This document shows, in pieces, positions 1 through 8,904 of a stretch of 24,527 bases of DNA (the first letter of the stretch is position 1; each line of letters begins with the position of its first letter). The stretch is from contig JAJYPA010000070.1 of the NCBI GenBank assembly GCA_021795795.1, positions 1 to 24,527 of the forward strand. Reading direction: 5' to 3'. The notes below the pieces were generated by a model, which searched no databases, was not told the DNA's origin, and saw nothing but the letters and a program-made list of their open reading frames with translations. Source of the DNA: Pseudomonadota bacterium (GTDB taxonomy: Bacteria > Pseudomonadota > Gammaproteobacteria > Halothiobacillales > Halothiobacillaceae). Position numbers and translations under genes: made by a program.

Positions 1-14
1 TTTAGGAGAAAACC

Positions 15-545
15 ATGGATTTAGCCAAGATTCCTGCCGGTAAAGCGGCACCGGAAGATATTTTTGTTGTCATCGAAATTCCTGCCCAAGGCGCGCCGAT
101 CAAGTATGAGGTCGACAAGGACTCTGGCGCTCTGCTGGTGGATCGCTTCATGGCGACAGCCATGTTCTACCCGGCCAACTACGGCTTTGTGCCCAACACC
201 TTGTCTGAAGATGGTGACCCGGTGGATGTGTTGGTGGTCACGCCCACCCCACTGATGCCTGGCTCGGTGATTCGCGCCCGCCCTGTTGGCATGCTCAAGA
301 TGACGGACGAATCCGGTGTGGACGCCAAGATCATCGCCGTGCCGCACAGTAAGTTGTCTCCGCTGTACGACGAAATCAAGGAAGCCACTGATCTGCCGGC
401 CTTGCTGCTGGCACAAATCAAACATTTCTTCGAGCAATACAAAGCGCTTGAATCCGGTAAGTGGGTGCGCGTTGATGGGTGGGCCGACAAGGCCGCGGCC
501 TGTGTCGAAATTGAGGCTTCGATTGCCCGTTATCAGCAAGCCTGA
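15..545 (+). CDS. ppa: Inorganic pyrophosphatase (family I)
   Basis: Hydrolyses pyrophosphate to two phosphates in the cytoplasm, which pulls biosynthetic reactions forward. At 176 aa it has the usual length of bacterial family I enzymes (E. coli, 175 aa). The signature [10 protein letters not shown] is at residues 65-74, with metal-binding D66, D68 and D71. Other expected active-site residues fall in register with the E. coli enzyme shifted by one: E21, K30, E32, R44, Y56, D98, D103, K105, Y142 and K143. The ATG start has a clear AGGAG ribosome site at 4-8. An 83-bp gap separates it from mrdA on the same strand, so co-transcription is possible but not shown. The promoter lies outside the window. 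Confidence 0.98.
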   Translation: MDLAKIPAGKAAPEDIFVVIEIPAQGAPIKYEVDKDSGALLVDRFMATAMFYPANYGFVPNTLSEDGDPVDVLVVTPTPLMPGSVIRARPVGMLKMTDESGVDAKIIAVPHSKLSPLYDEIKEATDLPALLLAQIKHFFEQYKALESGKWVRVDGWADKAAACVEIEASIARYQQA

Positions 546-628
546 TAACCAGGCATGCGCAGGTCGTTTCCATCATCCGTCCCGCGGTTTGGTCGTCTCA
601 CGGCCGGGCCGGGTAGTGCGCGCCGGGC

Positions 629-2512
629 ATGAACGTTCGTAAGGCTATGCGCGATTCACGGCAGAATCGTGCCCATGATCGTCGTCTTAATGATAAGCAT
701 CTCAGTCGACGGATTCTGCGCCGCCGGGTGTTCCTGGCGGCACTGATTGCTTTATTGGTGTTTACCGTTCTGTTGTGGCGAGCCGCCTTTCTACAGGTGG
801 ACCGTCATGATCATTTTTCCGAGATGGCGGAAAACAACCGCACACGAACATTGGTGATCCCGCCTGAGCGGGGTCGCATTTTTGATGATGGCGGCCGCGT
901 CGTGGCCGACAATGTGGCCACGTATCAGGCGCAAATCGTGCCGGAGGATGCGGACGATCTCAAACGAGAGCTCTCGATGCTGCAGCAAGTGCTCATGCTC
1001 GATGGCGATACGGTGCATGATCTGAAAGAACGTATCAAATTCGGTCGTTCATTCGATCCGCTACTGGTGAAATCGGATCTGACACCCGTGGAAATGGCCA
1101 AGCTGGCCCAATTACAACCCTGGTTGCCCGGTGTCTCCGTGGAATCCAGCCTGAAGCGGGTATATCCCTATCGGCAACTCCTGGCCCACGTGGTCGGCTA
1201 TGTCGGCCGCATCAATGTGGCTGACCTCAAACGAATCAATGCCGACCTGTATCAGGGGACTCAATACATCGGTAAGTCAGGCATTGAGCGGGAATATGAA
1301 GATGACTTGCACGGTAAGCCCGGCTTCAAGACGATAGAAGTCGATGCCGTGGGGCGCGTGGTCAAGGTGCTTAATATCGTTCCCCCTGTGGCCGGGCATG
1401 ATATCCACCTCACGCTTGATGTACCTTTGCAGGGCATTGCCGCAGCCGCTCTTGGCTCGTATAGCGGTGCTGTGGTGGCAGAGGACCCGGCCACAGGCGC
1501 CATCAAGGCCATGGTGTCGCGGCCGAGTTTCGACCCGAATCTGTTTGTCGATGGCATCAGTCACGATAACTATCAGGCGTTGCTAAATGATCCCGAGCGT
1601 CCCTTGTTTGACCGGGCTATCACGGCCACTTATCCACCGGGTTCGACCATCAAGCCAGTCATGGCTTTGGCAGGCATGCAATATGGTTTCCTTGACCCGA
1701 ACAAGAAATTCTTCGCCGGACCGTATTTCCAGATTCCCGGCAGCCAGCACCACTACCGCGACTGGCGCAAATGGGGACACGGCTGGGTCGATCTGGATCA
1801 GGCGATTACGCAATCCGTAGATGTGTATTTCTATGATCTCGCCTATCGCATGGGCATCGACCATATGCATACGTTTTTGACCGAGTTCGGTTTGGGGCGG
1901 AAAACCGGGATTGACTTGCCCGGAGAGGCATCTGGTCTGGTACCGTCGCCCGAGTGGAAGCGTAAAGCAAAGAATCAGCCCTGGTATCCCGGCGAGACAG
2001 TCATTGCCGGTATCGGGCAGGGTTACATGTTGAGCACGGTATTGCAGTTGGCGCAAACGACATCGATTCTTGCCGAATCCGGAAAACGCCATCGTCCCTG
2101 GTTGGTATCCAGCTATGAAGATAAGGAGCCAAGCATAGAACTCAAGAGCCCGAGTTTCTGGAACGACGTGCGCCAGGGTATGTTTGATGTCATCAACAGC
2201 CCGCACGGCACGGCAAGAAGGATTGCAGCCCCATATCTGATCGCTGGTAAGACGGGTACCGCCCAGGTCTTCACCGTGGCGCAAAATGCGAGTTATCACG
2301 CCAAGGATCTGGAGAAGAAGTTGCTCGATCACGCTGTTTTCATTGGTTTTGCACCGTATGATGATCCGAAAATCGCCGTGGCGGTATTGGCTGAGCATGG
2401 GGGCAGCGGTTCTGGGACGGCGGCCCCTGTCGCCCGACGTGTCATGGACTATTACCTCGGGTTCGAACCCAAAAAGACCGTACAGATGGAGTTCGTGAAA
2501 CATGGCGACTGA
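629..2512 (+). CDS. mrdA: Penicillin-binding protein 2, elongation-specific transpeptidase
   Basis: Class B PBP that cross-links new peptidoglycan during side-wall elongation, working with RodA. At 627 aa it is close to E. coli PBP2 (633 aa). A basic N-terminus is followed by one membrane anchor near residues 35-53, then the dimerisation or pedestal domain, then the transpeptidase domain. The catalytic motifs are all visible: STIK with S339 as acylated serine, SVD at 396-398 (PBP2 proteins typically have SxD here), and KTG at 541-543. The start is uncertain. ATG 629 has only a weak purine stretch upstream, and an in-frame ATG at 647 is the alternative. The 3' end overlaps mrdB by 11 bp. Confidence 0.97.
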   Translation: MNVRKAMRDSRQNRAHDRRLNDKHLSRRILRRRVFLAALIALLVFTVLLWRAAFLQVDRHDHFSEMAENNRTRTLVIPPERGRIFDDGGRVVADNVATYQAQIVPEDADDLKRELSMLQQVLMLDGDTVHDLKERIKFGRSFDPLLVKSDLTPVEMAKLAQLQPWLPGVSVESSLKRVYPYRQLLAHVVGYVGRINVADLKRINADLYQGTQYIGKSGIEREYEDDLHGKPGFKTIEVDAVGRVVKVLNIVPPVAGHDIHLTLDVPLQGIAAAALGSYSGAVVAEDPATGAIKAMVSRPSFDPNLFVDGISHDNYQALLNDPERPLFDRAITATYPPGSTIKPVMALAGMQYGFLDPNKKFFAGPYFQIPGSQHHYRDWRKWGHGWVDLDQAITQSVDVYFYDLAYRMGIDHMHTFLTEFGLGRKTGIDLPGEASGLVPSPEWKRKAKNQPWYPGETVIAGIGQGYMLSTVLQLAQTTSILAESGKRHRPWLVSSYEDKEPSIELKSPSFWNDVRQGMFDVINSPHGTARRIAAPYLIAGKTGTAQVFTVAQNASYHAKDLEKKLLDHAVFIGFAPYDDPKIAVAVLAEHGGSGSGTAAPVARRVMDYYLGFEPKKTVQMEFVKHGD

Positions 2513-3710
2513 GCAACCAAAAGTGAGCGTCTCGGGGCGAGGGCCAGTGCTCGATCGTCTGAATCGAAGCAGTGATTTCGGTAAGCGTGAAGGTGTACAG
2601 CGGCTCTTCCTTGGAATTCTCTCTCTGACTCGGCGCATCAATTACGATCCGGTTCTGCTCTTTTTCCTGACTTTGATTGCTGCGATTGGTTTGGTGGCCG
2701 GTTATTCCGCCTCTGACCAGAGCGTGGTCTGGGTTGAGAAAAGCGCATTCCGTTTTGCGCTGGCTTTTCTGCTCATGCTTGCCATTGCTCAGGTGCCTCA
2801 ACGTTTCTTTTTCGCCATCGCGCCCTGGTTGTTCGGGAGCGTTGTCTTGCTGTTGGTGGCCGTGCATTTGTTCGGCGATGTGGGAAAGGGGGCGCAACGG
2901 TGGTTGGATCTGGGGTTCATTCGCTTCCAGCCTGCAGAAATTCTCAAACTCGGCATGCCGATGATGCTGGCTTGGTTCCTGGCTCGGCGACCGCTGCCTC
3001 CGCGGTTTCTTGACGTGGTGATAGCCCTGATTCTGGTAGCGGTGCCTACTGTTCTGATCGTGATGCAGCCCGATCTGGGCACCGCCATCCTGGTCATGAC
3101 GGCCGGACTGTTCGTGCTGTTTTTCGCCGGATTATCCTGGTGGTATGTATTGAGTTTTGTTCTGGCGATATCGGCTGCGGCACCATTGATGTGGTTTTAT
3201 GTGATGCACGATTATCAAAAGGATCGGGTGCTGACCCTGTTCAACCCCATGGCCGATCCATTGGGTGCGGGCTATCACACCATCCAATCGATGATTGCAA
3301 TCGGTTCAGGCGGTGTCTGGGGCGTGGGTTGGTTACAAGGCACCCAGTCACACTTGAACTTTCTACCGGAAGGAACCACTGATTTTATTCTTGCCGTTTA
3401 TGCGGAAGAGTTCGGTTTGATGGGGTTGATTCTGCTCTTCAGCCTGTATTTGGCTGTTATCTGGCGCGGGCTTTATGTGGCCGCTTATGCGGAATCTACC
3501 GCCGGCCGGATGCTGGCTGCCGCCATTTCTATGACCTTCTTGGTTTATGTTTTTGTCAATGCCGGTATGGTGGTCGGTATTTTACCGGTTGTCGGTGTGC
3601 CGTTGCCGTTAATGAGTTATGGCGGCACAGCGCTGGTGACCATCATGATCGCCTTGGGTATGCTGATGAGTATTCGAACGCAACGGAGTTTTTTGGGGCA
3701 TGAACGATGA
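2502..3710 (+). CDS. mrdB: Rod-shape protein RodA, SEDS peptidoglycan polymerase
   Basis: Polytopic inner-membrane glycosyltransferase that polymerises lipid II during cell elongation, paired with PBP2. SEDS hallmarks are present: RWLDLGFIRFQPAEILKLG near residues 133-151, QPDLGTAIL near 189-197, DRVLTLFNPMADPLG at 241-255 (D252 corresponds to the essential aspartate of RodA), and a C-terminal segment with PLPLMSYGG. About ten hydrophobic segments are visible. At 402 aa it is roughly 30 residues longer than E. coli RodA (370 aa). The excess is a hydrophilic basic N-terminal tail of about 45 residues before the first membrane segment. It overlaps mrdA by 11 bp and mltB by 4 bp (ATGA). Confidence 0.97.
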   Translation: MATEQPKVSVSGRGPVLDRLNRSSDFGKREGVQRLFLGILSLTRRINYDPVLLFFLTLIAAIGLVAGYSASDQSVVWVEKSAFRFALAFLLMLAIAQVPQRFFFAIAPWLFGSVVLLLVAVHLFGDVGKGAQRWLDLGFIRFQPAEILKLGMPMMLAWFLARRPLPPRFLDVVIALILVAVPTVLIVMQPDLGTAILVMTAGLFVLFFAGLSWWYVLSFVLAISAAAPLMWFYVMHDYQKDRVLTLFNPMADPLGAGYHTIQSMIAIGSGGVWGVGWLQGTQSHLNFLPEGTTDFILAVYAEEFGLMGLILLFSLYLAVIWRGLYVAAYAESTAGRMLAAAISMTFLVYVFVNAGMVVGILPVVGVPLPLMSYGGTALVTIMIALGMLMSIRTQRSFLGHER

Positions 3711-4855
3711 GTGAGCGCGCGTTGAAAAATTCTAAGATGAAGCATTCGGTTTGGAGCCGGAAGTGGTTGGGCGTGCTTCTGTCGTCGATTACCTTGGGCG
3801 TGAGTGTTTTTTGCCTGCCTGCTTTTGCCGATGATGAAGGTGCGAAGCCGCCGGGAAATTATGCGGCGCGTGCCGATGTGCGTGAATTTGCGCATGAAGC
3901 CGCGCAAGAGACCGGTCTGCCCCAAGCGGAAATCCAGCAGTGGCTGGCTGCGGCGAAATATCAGCAAAGTATCGTCGATGCGATGAATCGTCCTGCCGAA
4001 TCCAAAACCTGGGCGCAGTACCAGCCGATTTTCATAACACCCAAGCGGATCGCTACCGGGGTTGAATTTTGGAATGACCATGCGGATGAACTTGAACGCA
4101 TCAGTCAGAAATACAATGTCTCTCCAGCCATCATTGTGGCGATTGTGGGTGTTGAAACCTTCTACGGCCAGCGTATGGGTAACTATCGCGTCATTGATGC
4201 TCTGGCGACGCTCGGGTTTGATTATCCCAAGCGTGGCGCCTTCTTCCGTCAGCAGCTCGCCGACTTTTTCACACTGGCGGCCAAAGAACATCTCGATCTG
4301 AATGACGCGGTGGGTAGCTATGCCGGCGCGATGGGTATGCCCCAGTTCATCCCGTCGAGTTATCTTGAGCTGGCTGTGGATGGCGATGGCGACGGGCGCT
4401 GCGATCTGTGGCACAGCGATGCGGATGTGTTCGCCAGCGTGGCGCATTATTTCTCCGAACATGGCTGGACGCCGGGTGCGCCGGTCGGCTTCCCGATTGA
4501 CGTCAACAAGCAGCAGGCAGTCGCGGTTGCGGACAAGCTCAATACCGGACGTGATCTCAAACCTAAAATCACGATTGGCGAGTTGCGCTCACTTGGGGTC
4601 GCGTTGCCGAAAGATCTGTACCTGCCAAAGGATGAGAAGGTCATGCTCTTCACGCTGACCGGGCCTGATAAGGTGGAATACTGGGTTGGGCTGGATAATT
4701 TTTATGTGATTACCCGCTACAACCACAGTACCTTGTACGCGATGGCCGTCTGGCAGTTGAGTCAGGCGGTGCAGGCTGCTCGGAATGAATTGGCAACTGC
4801 TAATTCAGATGTGGGGAATGCGGTTGCACCGAAAAAAGAGGTGACGACTCCTTGA
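3707..4855 (+). CDS. mltB: Lytic murein transglycosylase B family
   Basis: Periplasmic enzyme of glycoside hydrolase family 103 that cleaves glycan strands to 1,6-anhydro ends. At 382 aa it carries the MltB core: IIVAIVGVETFYGQRMGNYR with the predicted catalytic E150, followed by GAMGMPQFIPSSY and a DGDGDGRCDLW segment that matches the EF-hand-like calcium loop of E. coli Slt35. The N-terminus is a Sec signal peptide (basic n-region, hydrophobic 20-36, probable cleavage after AFA at 39-41). There is a cysteine at 36 but no lipobox, so this looks like a soluble form rather than the outer-membrane lipoprotein of E. coli. The start ATG lies in ATGA with the mrdB stop. M11 is an alternative start. 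Confidence 0.95.
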   Translation: MSERALKNSKMKHSVWSRKWLGVLLSSITLGVSVFCLPAFADDEGAKPPGNYAARADVREFAHEAAQETGLPQAEIQQWLAAAKYQQSIVDAMNRPAESKTWAQYQPIFITPKRIATGVEFWNDHADELERISQKYNVSPAIIVAIVGVETFYGQRMGNYRVIDALATLGFDYPKRGAFFRQQLADFFTLAAKEHLDLNDAVGSYAGAMGMPQFIPSSYLELAVDGDGDGRCDLWHSDADVFASVAHYFSEHGWTPGAPVGFPIDVNKQQAVAVADKLNTGRDLKPKITIGELRSLGVALPKDLYLPKDEKVMLFTLTGPDKVEYWVGLDNFYVITRYNHSTLYAMAVWQLSQAVQAARNELATANSDVGNAVAPKKEVTTP

Positions 4856-5712
4856 GACGCACCCGATTGAATAGGACAGATCCATGGCTGGTACTGGTTC
4901 TGCTTGCAACCGTGTTCTTGTCCGGTTGTTCAACGGTAAATCGAGTGAATCCCGGTGAGGCAGCAACATCTGATGCAGTTCCACGATTTGAGCCCCAGCC
5001 ATCTCGCCTTAATCCACCGTCTTATACCGTGCTTGGGCGCACTTATCATGTACTGGGCAGCAATGACGGGTACGATGCGCAAGGCGTGGCTTCATGGTAC
5101 GGTCCGAACTTCCAGAGCAAATCCACTTCCAGTGGTGAACGCTACAACATGTATGCAATGACCGCAGCGCACAAAACATTGCGGATTCCTTCCTATGTCC
5201 TGGTGACGAATATGGAAAATGGCAAACAGGTGATCGTGCGGGTGAACGACCGCGGTCCTTTCATGTCGAATCGCATCATTGATTTATCGTATGCGGCGGC
5301 CAAGAAAATCGGCATGATCGGGCGGGGCACGGCTATGGTGGATGTTCGATCAATCACACCGGATACACCGATACCCACGTCCCAAAGCATCGTGTCCGGG
5401 GTGCCAACGCTCTCGGCAATACCCTCACCTGTTGCCAGTGCGACAGCAATTTCCGCGGCTGCGAGTCTGCCGCACGCGGTCTGGGGGCAGGATGTATTCA
5501 TTCAAGTGGGTGCTTTCGGCGAAATGGGTCATGTGATCACTGTGCAACAGCGTTTGGCCCAGGCTGGGATCACCGCCGTATCGGTCACACCCTTCGGGAC
5601 CTTGAATCGCGTGCGGGTCGGTCCGGTGGCATCGCTCGCGGACTATGACCGCCTCATGGATCAATTAAGAACAATCGGTTTTGATAATGCGCAGATGGTA
5701 GTGGAACAATGA
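4852..5712 (+). CDS. rlpA: RlpA septal-ring lytic transglycosylase, lipoprotein
   Basis: Outer-membrane lipoprotein. RlpA of Pseudomonas cleaves denuded glycan strands and helps daughter-cell separation. The protein begins with a lipoprotein signal peptide ending in the lipobox LSGC with C26. A double-psi beta-barrel domain follows at about residues 74-165, starting at ASWYGPNFQSKSTSSGE and containing VNDRGPF. A low-complexity S/P/A-rich linker comes next, then a C-terminal SPOR domain at about 210-286, starting at VFIQVGAF, which would bind denuded septal peptidoglycan. The start is an unusual TTG inside TTGA shared with the mltB stop. An AGAGGTG site 9-10 bases upstream and the signal peptide position support it. 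Confidence 0.94.
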   Translation: MRRTRLNRTDPWLVLVLLATVFLSGCSTVNRVNPGEAATSDAVPRFEPQPSRLNPPSYTVLGRTYHVLGSNDGYDAQGVASWYGPNFQSKSTSSGERYNMYAMTAAHKTLRIPSYVLVTNMENGKQVIVRVNDRGPFMSNRIIDLSYAAAKKIGMIGRGTAMVDVRSITPDTPIPTSQSIVSGVPTLSAIPSPVASATAISAAASLPHAVWGQDVFIQVGAFGEMGHVITVQQRLAQAGITAVSVTPFGTLNRVRVGPVASLADYDRLMDQLRTIGFDNAQMVVEQ

Positions 5713-6986
5713 GAGAGAACAAGAGTATTGATATGACGAAACAACACACACGCGCTGCGCTTCAGGCGCGGTCAATGCCACGTCTGTTGGCCGTAGCTTT
5801 AGTGTTCGGTTTGGGCGCGCCCCTTTTCGTACCGGCCGAGGCTGACACCACTCCCCTCACCCCTCAGAATGCGCAGCCTGTACCTGCCTCGACTATGCCA
5901 CCCCAGGTTGCGATGCCGGTTCCTGGTGCGCCGGTATTGTCCGCCCGTTCGTATATGCTTCTGGATGCCAATACCGGGCAGATCATTGTCCAGAAAAATG
6001 CCGATGAACCGGTGCCTCCTGCAAGTATCACCAAGTTGATGACCTCGTACCTTGTGTTCAGTGCACTCAAGTCTGGCCAAATCCACATGGATGATATGGT
6101 CACCATCAGTAAGAAAGCCTGGGAAATGCAAGGCTCCAAGATGTTTATCGAGGTGGGCAAGCAAGTCAGTGTTGAGAATCTTCTGCGGGGAATGATTGTC
6201 CAATCTGGCAACGATGCAGCCACAGCACTTGCGGAGTATGTGGGCGGCAATGAACAGAGTTTTGTGGCATTGATGAATGCTACGGCTAAAAAGTTAGGTA
6301 TGACGAAATCCCATTTCGAAGATCCGACAGGTTGGCCGGCCGATGGTCATGTCATGTCGGCGCGGGATATCGGCACGTTGTTTAATGCCCTAGTTAAACA
6401 ATTCCCTGATTATTACCACGAATTTTTCCGTCAAAAGGAATTTACCTGGAACGGCATCAAGCAATACAACCGGGAAAAACTGCTGTTTCGCGATAACTGG
6501 GTTGACGGTGGCAAAACCGGTCACACGGAAGAAGCAGGCTTTTGTCTGGCCACCTCCGGCCAGCAGGACGGGATGCGTTTGATTGCCGTAGTGCTGGGCA
6601 CGGAGAGTGATGATGCGCGTAACAATGAAGCTGAAGCGCTGCTGAATTACGGCTTCCGCTTCTATGAAAATGTACCTGTTCGTCAGGCCAGGCAAGTGCT
6701 GTCCAAGCCCGATGTTTTCAAGGGCGCGGCCGACCAGGTTCCTGTCGGTTTGGACAAGGATCTGGTGGTTTTGGTAACCAAGGATCAGGCTAAGCATCTG
6801 TCAGTATCCATGACGATTAACCCCAAGCTCATAGCGCCCTTGGCTGTAGATCAACCCGTGGGCAAGCTGGAGGTTAAATCCGGTGACAAGCTCATCGCTG
6901 AACGCAATGTTGTTGCATTGAATGCGGTTCCTGAAGGTGGTTTCTTCAAGCGCATGGTTGATACGGCCCGCCTCTGGTTCAAATAA
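5709..6986 (+). CDS. dacA: D-alanyl-D-alanine carboxypeptidase (PBP5/PBP6 type)
   Basis: Periplasmic enzyme that removes the terminal D-Ala from murein pentapeptides and so limits cross-linking. At 425 aa it has all three motifs of the peptidase S11 family: SITK at 106-109 with nucleophile S106, SGN at 166-168, and KTG at 269-271. The signal peptide lies near residues 23-46 (cleavage probably after AEA). If translation begins at the first ATG there is an n-region of over 20 residues, so M9 or M23 may be the real start. The last residues (FFKRMVDTARLWFK) form the amphipathic anchor helix typical of PBP5 and PBP6. The first ATG overlaps the rlpA stop as ATGA. Confidence 0.96.
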   Translation: MRENKSIDMTKQHTRAALQARSMPRLLAVALVFGLGAPLFVPAEADTTPLTPQNAQPVPASTMPPQVAMPVPGAPVLSARSYMLLDANTGQIIVQKNADEPVPPASITKLMTSYLVFSALKSGQIHMDDMVTISKKAWEMQGSKMFIEVGKQVSVENLLRGMIVQSGNDAATALAEYVGGNEQSFVALMNATAKKLGMTKSHFEDPTGWPADGHVMSARDIGTLFNALVKQFPDYYHEFFRQKEFTWNGIKQYNREKLLFRDNWVDGGKTGHTEEAGFCLATSGQQDGMRLIAVVLGTESDDARNNEAEALLNYGFRFYENVPVRQARQVLSKPDVFKGAADQVPVGLDKDLVVLVTKDQAKHLSVSMTINPKLIAPLAVDQPVGKLEVKSGDKLIAERNVVALNAVPEGGFFKRMVDTARLWFK

Positions 6987-7843
6987 TGCAGGCTGTTTAC
7001 TTCAACGGGCGTTGGATTGCGCCCGAGGAAGCGAACATATCCGCCTTTGATCGTGGATTTCTCTTCGGTGACGGTGTTTACGAAGTCATACCGGCATTCA
7101 ACCGACGTTTGTTCGGCGCCGGAGCGCATCTCGACCGATTGACGCGAAGCCTTGAGCAGATCGACATTCAGGACCCTCTGACGCGCGCGCAGTGGATGGA
7201 CGTCTTGGTTCGCCTGGTATCCGAGTGCGGTGCTGACGATGTGTCGATTTATATTCAGGTGACGCGTGGTGCAACAGCAAAGCGAGATCATGCCTATCCC
7301 AACCCGCCCGTGCCGCCCACGGTTCTGGCCAGCGCAAGTGCTATCGTGCCCCTGAGTGCGGAGATTCTCACTGAGGGTGCAAAGGCAATCACAGTGCCCG
7401 ACCTTCGTTGGGGCCGGTGCGATATCAAGAGCGTGAATCTGTTACCGAATATCATGGCGCGACAACAAGCGGTCGCCGCCGGTGCGGTAGAGGCGATCAT
7501 GGTGCGTGAGGGGATTGCGCTTGAGGGCGCTGCCTCGAATCTGTTCGCCGTAATCGACGATAATTTGCTGACGGCACCCCTCGGGCCGCACATTCTTGGT
7601 GGCGTCACTCGCAACCATCTAGTTGATATGGTAAAGGATCAAGGCCAGATTCCCTTGCTCGAAGTGCCTATTCCCTTTGATCGTCTATTCGACGCGACCG
7701 AGGTGTTTATGACCAGCTCGACGCGCGATCTGTTACCAATCACCCGTATCAACGCGCATCTGGTCGGCACGGGAAAAGTCGGTCCAATCTGGACGAAACT
7801 GTCGAAAGCTTTCACAAAACTCAAACAACAACGAGAGACCTGA
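6986..7843 (+). CDS. dat: D-amino-acid transaminase-like class IV aminotransferase
   Basis: Fold-type IV PLP enzyme. The best reading is D-alanine aminotransferase, which interconverts D-Ala and D-Glu with their keto acids. The closely related aminodeoxychorismate lyase and branched-chain aminotransferase cannot be fully excluded. At 285 aa it has the expected length. The segment CDIKSVNLLPNIMARQQA gives the PLP lysine K148, as in Bacillus Dat (CDIKSLNLL with K145). E180 in LEGAASNLF sits where the cofactor-pyridine glutamate belongs. FDRGFLFGDGVYEV near 21-34 is the usual N-terminal signature. It overlaps the dacA stop (TAATG) and the ybeD start (TGATG), which ties it to the murein cluster. 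Confidence 0.9.
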   Translation: MQAVYFNGRWIAPEEANISAFDRGFLFGDGVYEVIPAFNRRLFGAGAHLDRLTRSLEQIDIQDPLTRAQWMDVLVRLVSECGADDVSIYIQVTRGATAKRDHAYPNPPVPPTVLASASAIVPLSAEILTEGAKAITVPDLRWGRCDIKSVNLLPNIMARQQAVAAGAVEAIMVREGIALEGAASNLFAVIDDNLLTAPLGPHILGGVTRNHLVDMVKDQGQIPLLEVPIPFDRLFDATEVFMTSSTRDLLPITRINAHLVGTGKVGPIWTKLSKAFTKLKQQRET

Positions 7844-8181
7844 TGGACGAATTTCTTACCGATAAAGAGCTGGAAAACCAAAAGCATAACGAGGAAGTCA
7901 AAGCCGAAGAAGCGGCGCTTGAGCGGGAAACCCTGCTCGAATTTCCCTGTCAGTTCCCAATCAAGATCATGGGGCCGGCAACGGATGACTTCGAAGCGCA
8001 AATTCGCGCATTGGTGACGGCTCAACTGGGGGAATTGCCGGCTTCAGTCTGGAAAATCCGGCCCAGTGCCAAGGGCAATTTCGTGGGTATGACGCTCACG
8101 TTCACCGCTACGTCAAAGGCTCAGATCGACGCACTTTATCGGGCGATTACGGCCCATCCCGACGTTAAGATGTGTTTGTAA
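7843..8181 (+). CDS. ybeD: YbeD family protein (DUF493)
   Basis: Small cytoplasmic protein of the DUF493 family, whose E. coli member has an ACT-like ferredoxin fold and sits between dacA and lipB. The function is not established. It has been suspected of regulating lipoate synthesis or neighbouring genes on context alone. At 112 aa it is about 25 residues longer than E. coli YbeD (87 aa). The extra part is a charged, probably helical N-terminus ([19 protein letters not shown]). The conserved core begins at [13 protein letters not shown] and ends in a hydrophobic C-terminal strand. The start ATG overlaps the dat stop as TGATG. Confidence 0.92.
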   Translation: MDEFLTDKELENQKHNEEVKAEEAALERETLLEFPCQFPIKIMGPATDDFEAQIRALVTAQLGELPASVWKIRPSAKGNFVGMTLTFTATSKAQIDALYRAITAHPDVKMCL

Positions 8182-8227
8182 GTCCAGCTGGTTCCATGGC
8201 TCGTTCAGCCTTGAACAAGTTCGATTC

Positions 8228-8863
8228 ATGTCCTTGATTGACTACGGTATCGATTGCGATTACGCCGATCTTCTAGCGAAAATGCAGTCGTTTACTCAAT
8301 CACGCCAACCACATACCGAGGATGAATTCTGGGTGCTGAGTCACCGCCCAGTTTTTACACAGGGTTTGAATGGACAGCCCCGGCACGTACTTGATCCCGG
8401 TAATATACCGGTCGTTCAAACTGATCGAGGCGGGCAGGTTACTTATCATGGTCCGGGGCAATTGGTGGTTTATACCTTGGTCGATCTCAAGCGTGCCGGA
8501 GTAGGTGTGCGTGAATGGGTCACGGTGCTTGAGCAAGTTGTCATTGACTACCTCGCGACATTCGAGGTTCATGCAGAGCGGCTTTCAGGAGCGCCCGGCG
8601 TTTATGTGAATGGTGCTAAAATTGCCGCGCTCGGGCTCAAGGTTCGCCAAGGGCGTTGCTACCATGGCCTGTCGTTAAATCTGGACGTTGATCTGGCACC
8701 CTTCACGCGAATCAACCCTTGCGGCATGGCGAATTTGCCGGTGATCGACCTGCGTCGTTGCGCGAATATCAAAACCGATGAATTGCCTGATTACCGTAAA
8801 GCAGGCCGCTCAATTGTGTTAGGTTTACAAAAAATACTACTGGAACAATCCCCAATGGCGTAA
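8228..8863 (+). CDS. lipB: Octanoyl-[ACP]:protein N-octanoyltransferase
   Basis: Transfers octanoate from acyl carrier protein to the lipoyl-domain lysine of apo-proteins such as GcvH and 2-oxoacid dehydrogenases. This is the first step of lipoate assembly, in the cytoplasm. At 211 aa it has the family length. The core motif [17 protein letters not shown] is at about residues 66-82. The catalytic pair is visible as K131 ([10 protein letters not shown]) and C165 (INPCGM), matching K135 and C169 of E. coli. There is no good Shine-Dalgarno sequence before the ATG. The gap to ybeD is 46 bp and to lipA 41 bp, all on one strand, so the gene probably shares the upstream transcript. Confidence 0.96.
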   Translation: MSLIDYGIDCDYADLLAKMQSFTQSRQPHTEDEFWVLSHRPVFTQGLNGQPRHVLDPGNIPVVQTDRGGQVTYHGPGQLVVYTLVDLKRAGVGVREWVTVLEQVVIDYLATFEVHAERLSGAPGVYVNGAKIAALGLKVRQGRCYHGLSLNLDVDLAPFTRINPCGMANLPVIDLRRCANIKTDELPDYRKAGRSIVLGLQKILLEQSPMA

Positions 8864-8904
8864 GTCAGTCCGGGTTCCAGCCATTTGATCAGGTTTGAAA
8901 ACCC

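Noticed and set aside
1583..2641. 352-aa open frame on the minus strand
   Set aside because: It lies opposite mrdA and the start of mrdB, has no recognisable domain or ribosome site, and the plus-strand genes carry complete family motifs.
3617..4462. 281-aa open frame on the minus strand
   Set aside because: Shadow of mltB; no motif, and it conflicts with a certain gene.
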